Shown: piece by piece, positions 6,367-7,103 of the stretch
How the letters are laid out: each line of letters starts with the position of its first letter
Position numbering within the stretch: the stretch's first letter is position 1
Assembly: GCA_003531345.1 (NCBI GenBank)
Contig: DQGZ01000077.1
Location: forward strand, 1-7,103
DNA from: Alphaproteobacteria bacterium
GTDB taxonomy: Bacteria; Pseudomonadota; Alphaproteobacteria; Rickettsiales; UBA8987
Direction: 5' to 3'
DNA: 7,103 nt
Program-made: the position numbers and the translations under genes
Notes under the pieces: generated by a model
What the model saw: the letters and a program-made list of their open reading frames with translations, nothing else
What the model was told of the DNA's origin: nothing
Databases searched by the model: none

Positions 6367-6741
6367 ATGAAAAAGAAACTTTTGTTAATTGTGCTAATTA
6401 TTTTTTTAATTCCACAAAACTCCTCAGCAGGCGTTATGGAATGGCTTTTTCCCAGCTCTTCAAAAGAAGAAATAGCACTGTGCGGTGATAAAATAAAAGA
6501 GTTCAAATCTCTTTACAGGGATGCCAGACAGTGCAACACCAGCGCTGACTGCAAGGAGATTGTTGGCAAATGCCCGCTTGGCTGCCAGTTCTATGTGCAT
6601 AAGGCGTTCTCAAAGATACTGGAGGGACAAATACAAGAGATACATAAAGTTTGTAAAAAACCTACAAACTGCTCAAGCCAGTGTAACAAGAAAAACCCAG
6701 AACTGATATGTATCAGAAAAATTTGCAGGGTTAAAAAATAG
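6367..6741 (+). CDS. Small cysteine-rich secreted protein of unknown function
   Basis: I do not recognise a named family. The 124 residues begin with a classic signal peptide: MKKK, a hydrophobic core at 5-15, and a SSA cleavage site near residue 21. The mature part is about 103 residues, basic at the C-terminus, with ten cysteines at 39, 56, 62, 69, 73, 96, 102, 106, 115 and 120. Their spacing includes CNTSADC, KCPLGC, CKKPTNCSSQC and CIRKIC. An even number of cysteines in an exported protein suggests up to five disulfides; a metal site is possible but less likely. There is no transmembrane segment beyond the signal. I chose ATG 6367, not the in-frame ATG at 6292, because 6292 would bury the signal peptide behind 25 polar residues and begins at the edge of a palindromic element. 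No good Shine-Dalgarno is visible (GGA lies about 13 bases upstream). Codon and base use look like the neighbours. Confidence 0.8.
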   Translation: MKKKLLLIVLIIFLIPQNSSAGVMEWLFPSSSKEEIALCGDKIKEFKSLYRDARQCNTSADCKEIVGKCPLGCQFYVHKAFSKILEGQIQEIHKVCKKPTNCSSQCNKKNPELICIRKICRVKK

Positions 6742-6745
6742 CCGC

Positions 6746-7072
6746 CTAACCACCAGGTTTTTCACTGAAATATTGCATTTTATCTTTTTTTCCTTTCCAT
6801 TCATCAGCATCAGAAGGATGATTTTTACTTTCACTGATATTCGGCCACAAGGCGGAATATTTACGGTTCAAATCTATCCATTTCGCAAGTTCAGGCGCCT
6901 CAGGCTTTATAGCTTCGGCTGGGCATTCAGGCTCACAAACTCCACAGTCAATACATTCATCAGGGTTTATGACCAGCATATTCTCCCCCTCGTAAAAACA
7001 GTCAACTGGGCAAACATCAACGCAGTCAGTATATTTACATTTTATACAGCTATCATTTACTATGTAGGTCAT
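6746..7072 (-). CDS. fdxA: Seven-iron ferredoxin, FdxA type ([3Fe-4S][4Fe-4S])
   Basis: This is a small cytoplasmic electron carrier of 108 residues, a normal length for the family. Cysteines at 9, 12, 17, 21 and 25, then 40, 43, 46 and 50, match the Azotobacter vinelandii ferredoxin I pattern shifted by one. From that, C9, C17 and C50 would hold the 3Fe-4S cluster, C21, C40, C43 and C46 the 4Fe-4S cluster, with C12 and C25 as the extra cysteines. The C-terminal extension (AKWIDLNRKYSALWPNI) is typical of FdxA. ATG at 7072 begins MTYIV, as in many alphaproteobacterial homologues. Its stop lies 4 bases from the stop of the convergent cysteine-rich gene, with no convincing terminator between. 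Only 31 upstream bases are in the window, so the promoter is not assessed. Redox partners cannot be read from this context. Confidence 0.95.
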   Translation of the reverse strand: MTYIVNDSCIKCKYTDCVDVCPVDCFYEGENMLVINPDECIDCGVCEPECPAEAIKPEAPELAKWIDLNRKYSALWPNISESKNHPSDADEWKGKKDKMQYFSEKPGG

Positions 7073-7082
7073 TTTTCAATGT

Positions 7083-7103
7083 TTAGTATCAGTAATTAGT
7101 ATC
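7083..7103. repeat. Short direct repeat TTAGTATC x2 upstream of fdxA
   Basis: TTAGTATC occurs at 7083-7090 and again at 7096-7103, 13 bases apart, ending exactly at the window edge. On the minus strand this is GATACTAA twice, directly ahead of fdxA. It could be a regulator site or chance in AT-rich sequence. Confidence 0.35.

Noticed and set aside
6749..6764. AACC-ACCA-GGTT followed by TTT as a terminator between the convergent genes
   Set aside because: A four-base stem with a short T-run is too weak to call.
6773..7099. Open frame of 108 codons on the plus strand over fdxA
   Set aside because: It is entirely antisense to a ferredoxin with all cluster cysteines and shows no motif of its own.
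1..7103. An undescribed defence, mobile or biosynthetic system
   Set aside because: Seven of the eight genes match known enzyme or protein families, mostly housekeeping; there is no array, recombinase, toxin-antitoxin pair or unusual multi-gene cassette.

Overview
The window looks like chromosomal housekeeping DNA from an AT-rich alphaproteobacterium using the standard bacterial code. Three things point there: the gene order mltB, rlpA, D-Ala-D-Ala carboxypeptidase, tmk; a porphobilinogen synthase of the non-zinc type common in that class; and a seven-iron FdxA-type ferredoxin. The low GC could suit a Rickettsiales, Holosporales or similar lineage, but nothing here fixes the order. Bases 1-15 match the 3' end of the Illumina read-1 adapter, so the window begins at an untrimmed contig end and true genome starts at about base 16.

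Layout. On the minus strand, read from right to left, lie mltB (3772-2795), a 208-base gap, then rlpA (2586-1552), a DacA/DacC-type carboxypeptidase (1580-429) and a 3'-truncated tmk (442-16). The last three overlap by 29 and 14 bases and look like one transcript, probably from a promoter near 2622-2650. The gap also holds a run of 12 G on the minus strand just after the mltB stop, and an AT-rich inverted repeat. On the plus strand, a glycerol-1-phosphate dehydrogenase-like gene (3775-5055) starts only two bases from the mltB start, in the opposite direction, and is followed by hemB (5085-6155). A 211-base gap carries a REP-like pair of hairpins (6248-6292). Then come a small cysteine-rich secreted protein (6367-6741, plus) and, converging on it with 4 bases between, fdxA (7072-6746, minus).

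How the genes fit together. MltB and RlpA are envelope proteins acting on peptidoglycan glycan strands (RlpA activity is uncertain here, see its entry), and DacA trims the peptide stems, so the left half is a cell-wall remodelling block attached to dTMP kinase. HemB is a step in haem synthesis, and FdxA is an electron carrier. The G1P dehydrogenase-like enzyme and the ten-cysteine exported protein are the least explained genes.

I found no CRISPR array, tRNA, rRNA, insertion sequence, toxin-antitoxin pair or defence system. I see no strong case for an undescribed multi-gene system. The items most worth a second look are the insertion in HemB, the cysteine-rich secreted protein, the REP-like element, the G12 tract and the bacterial G1PDH homologue.
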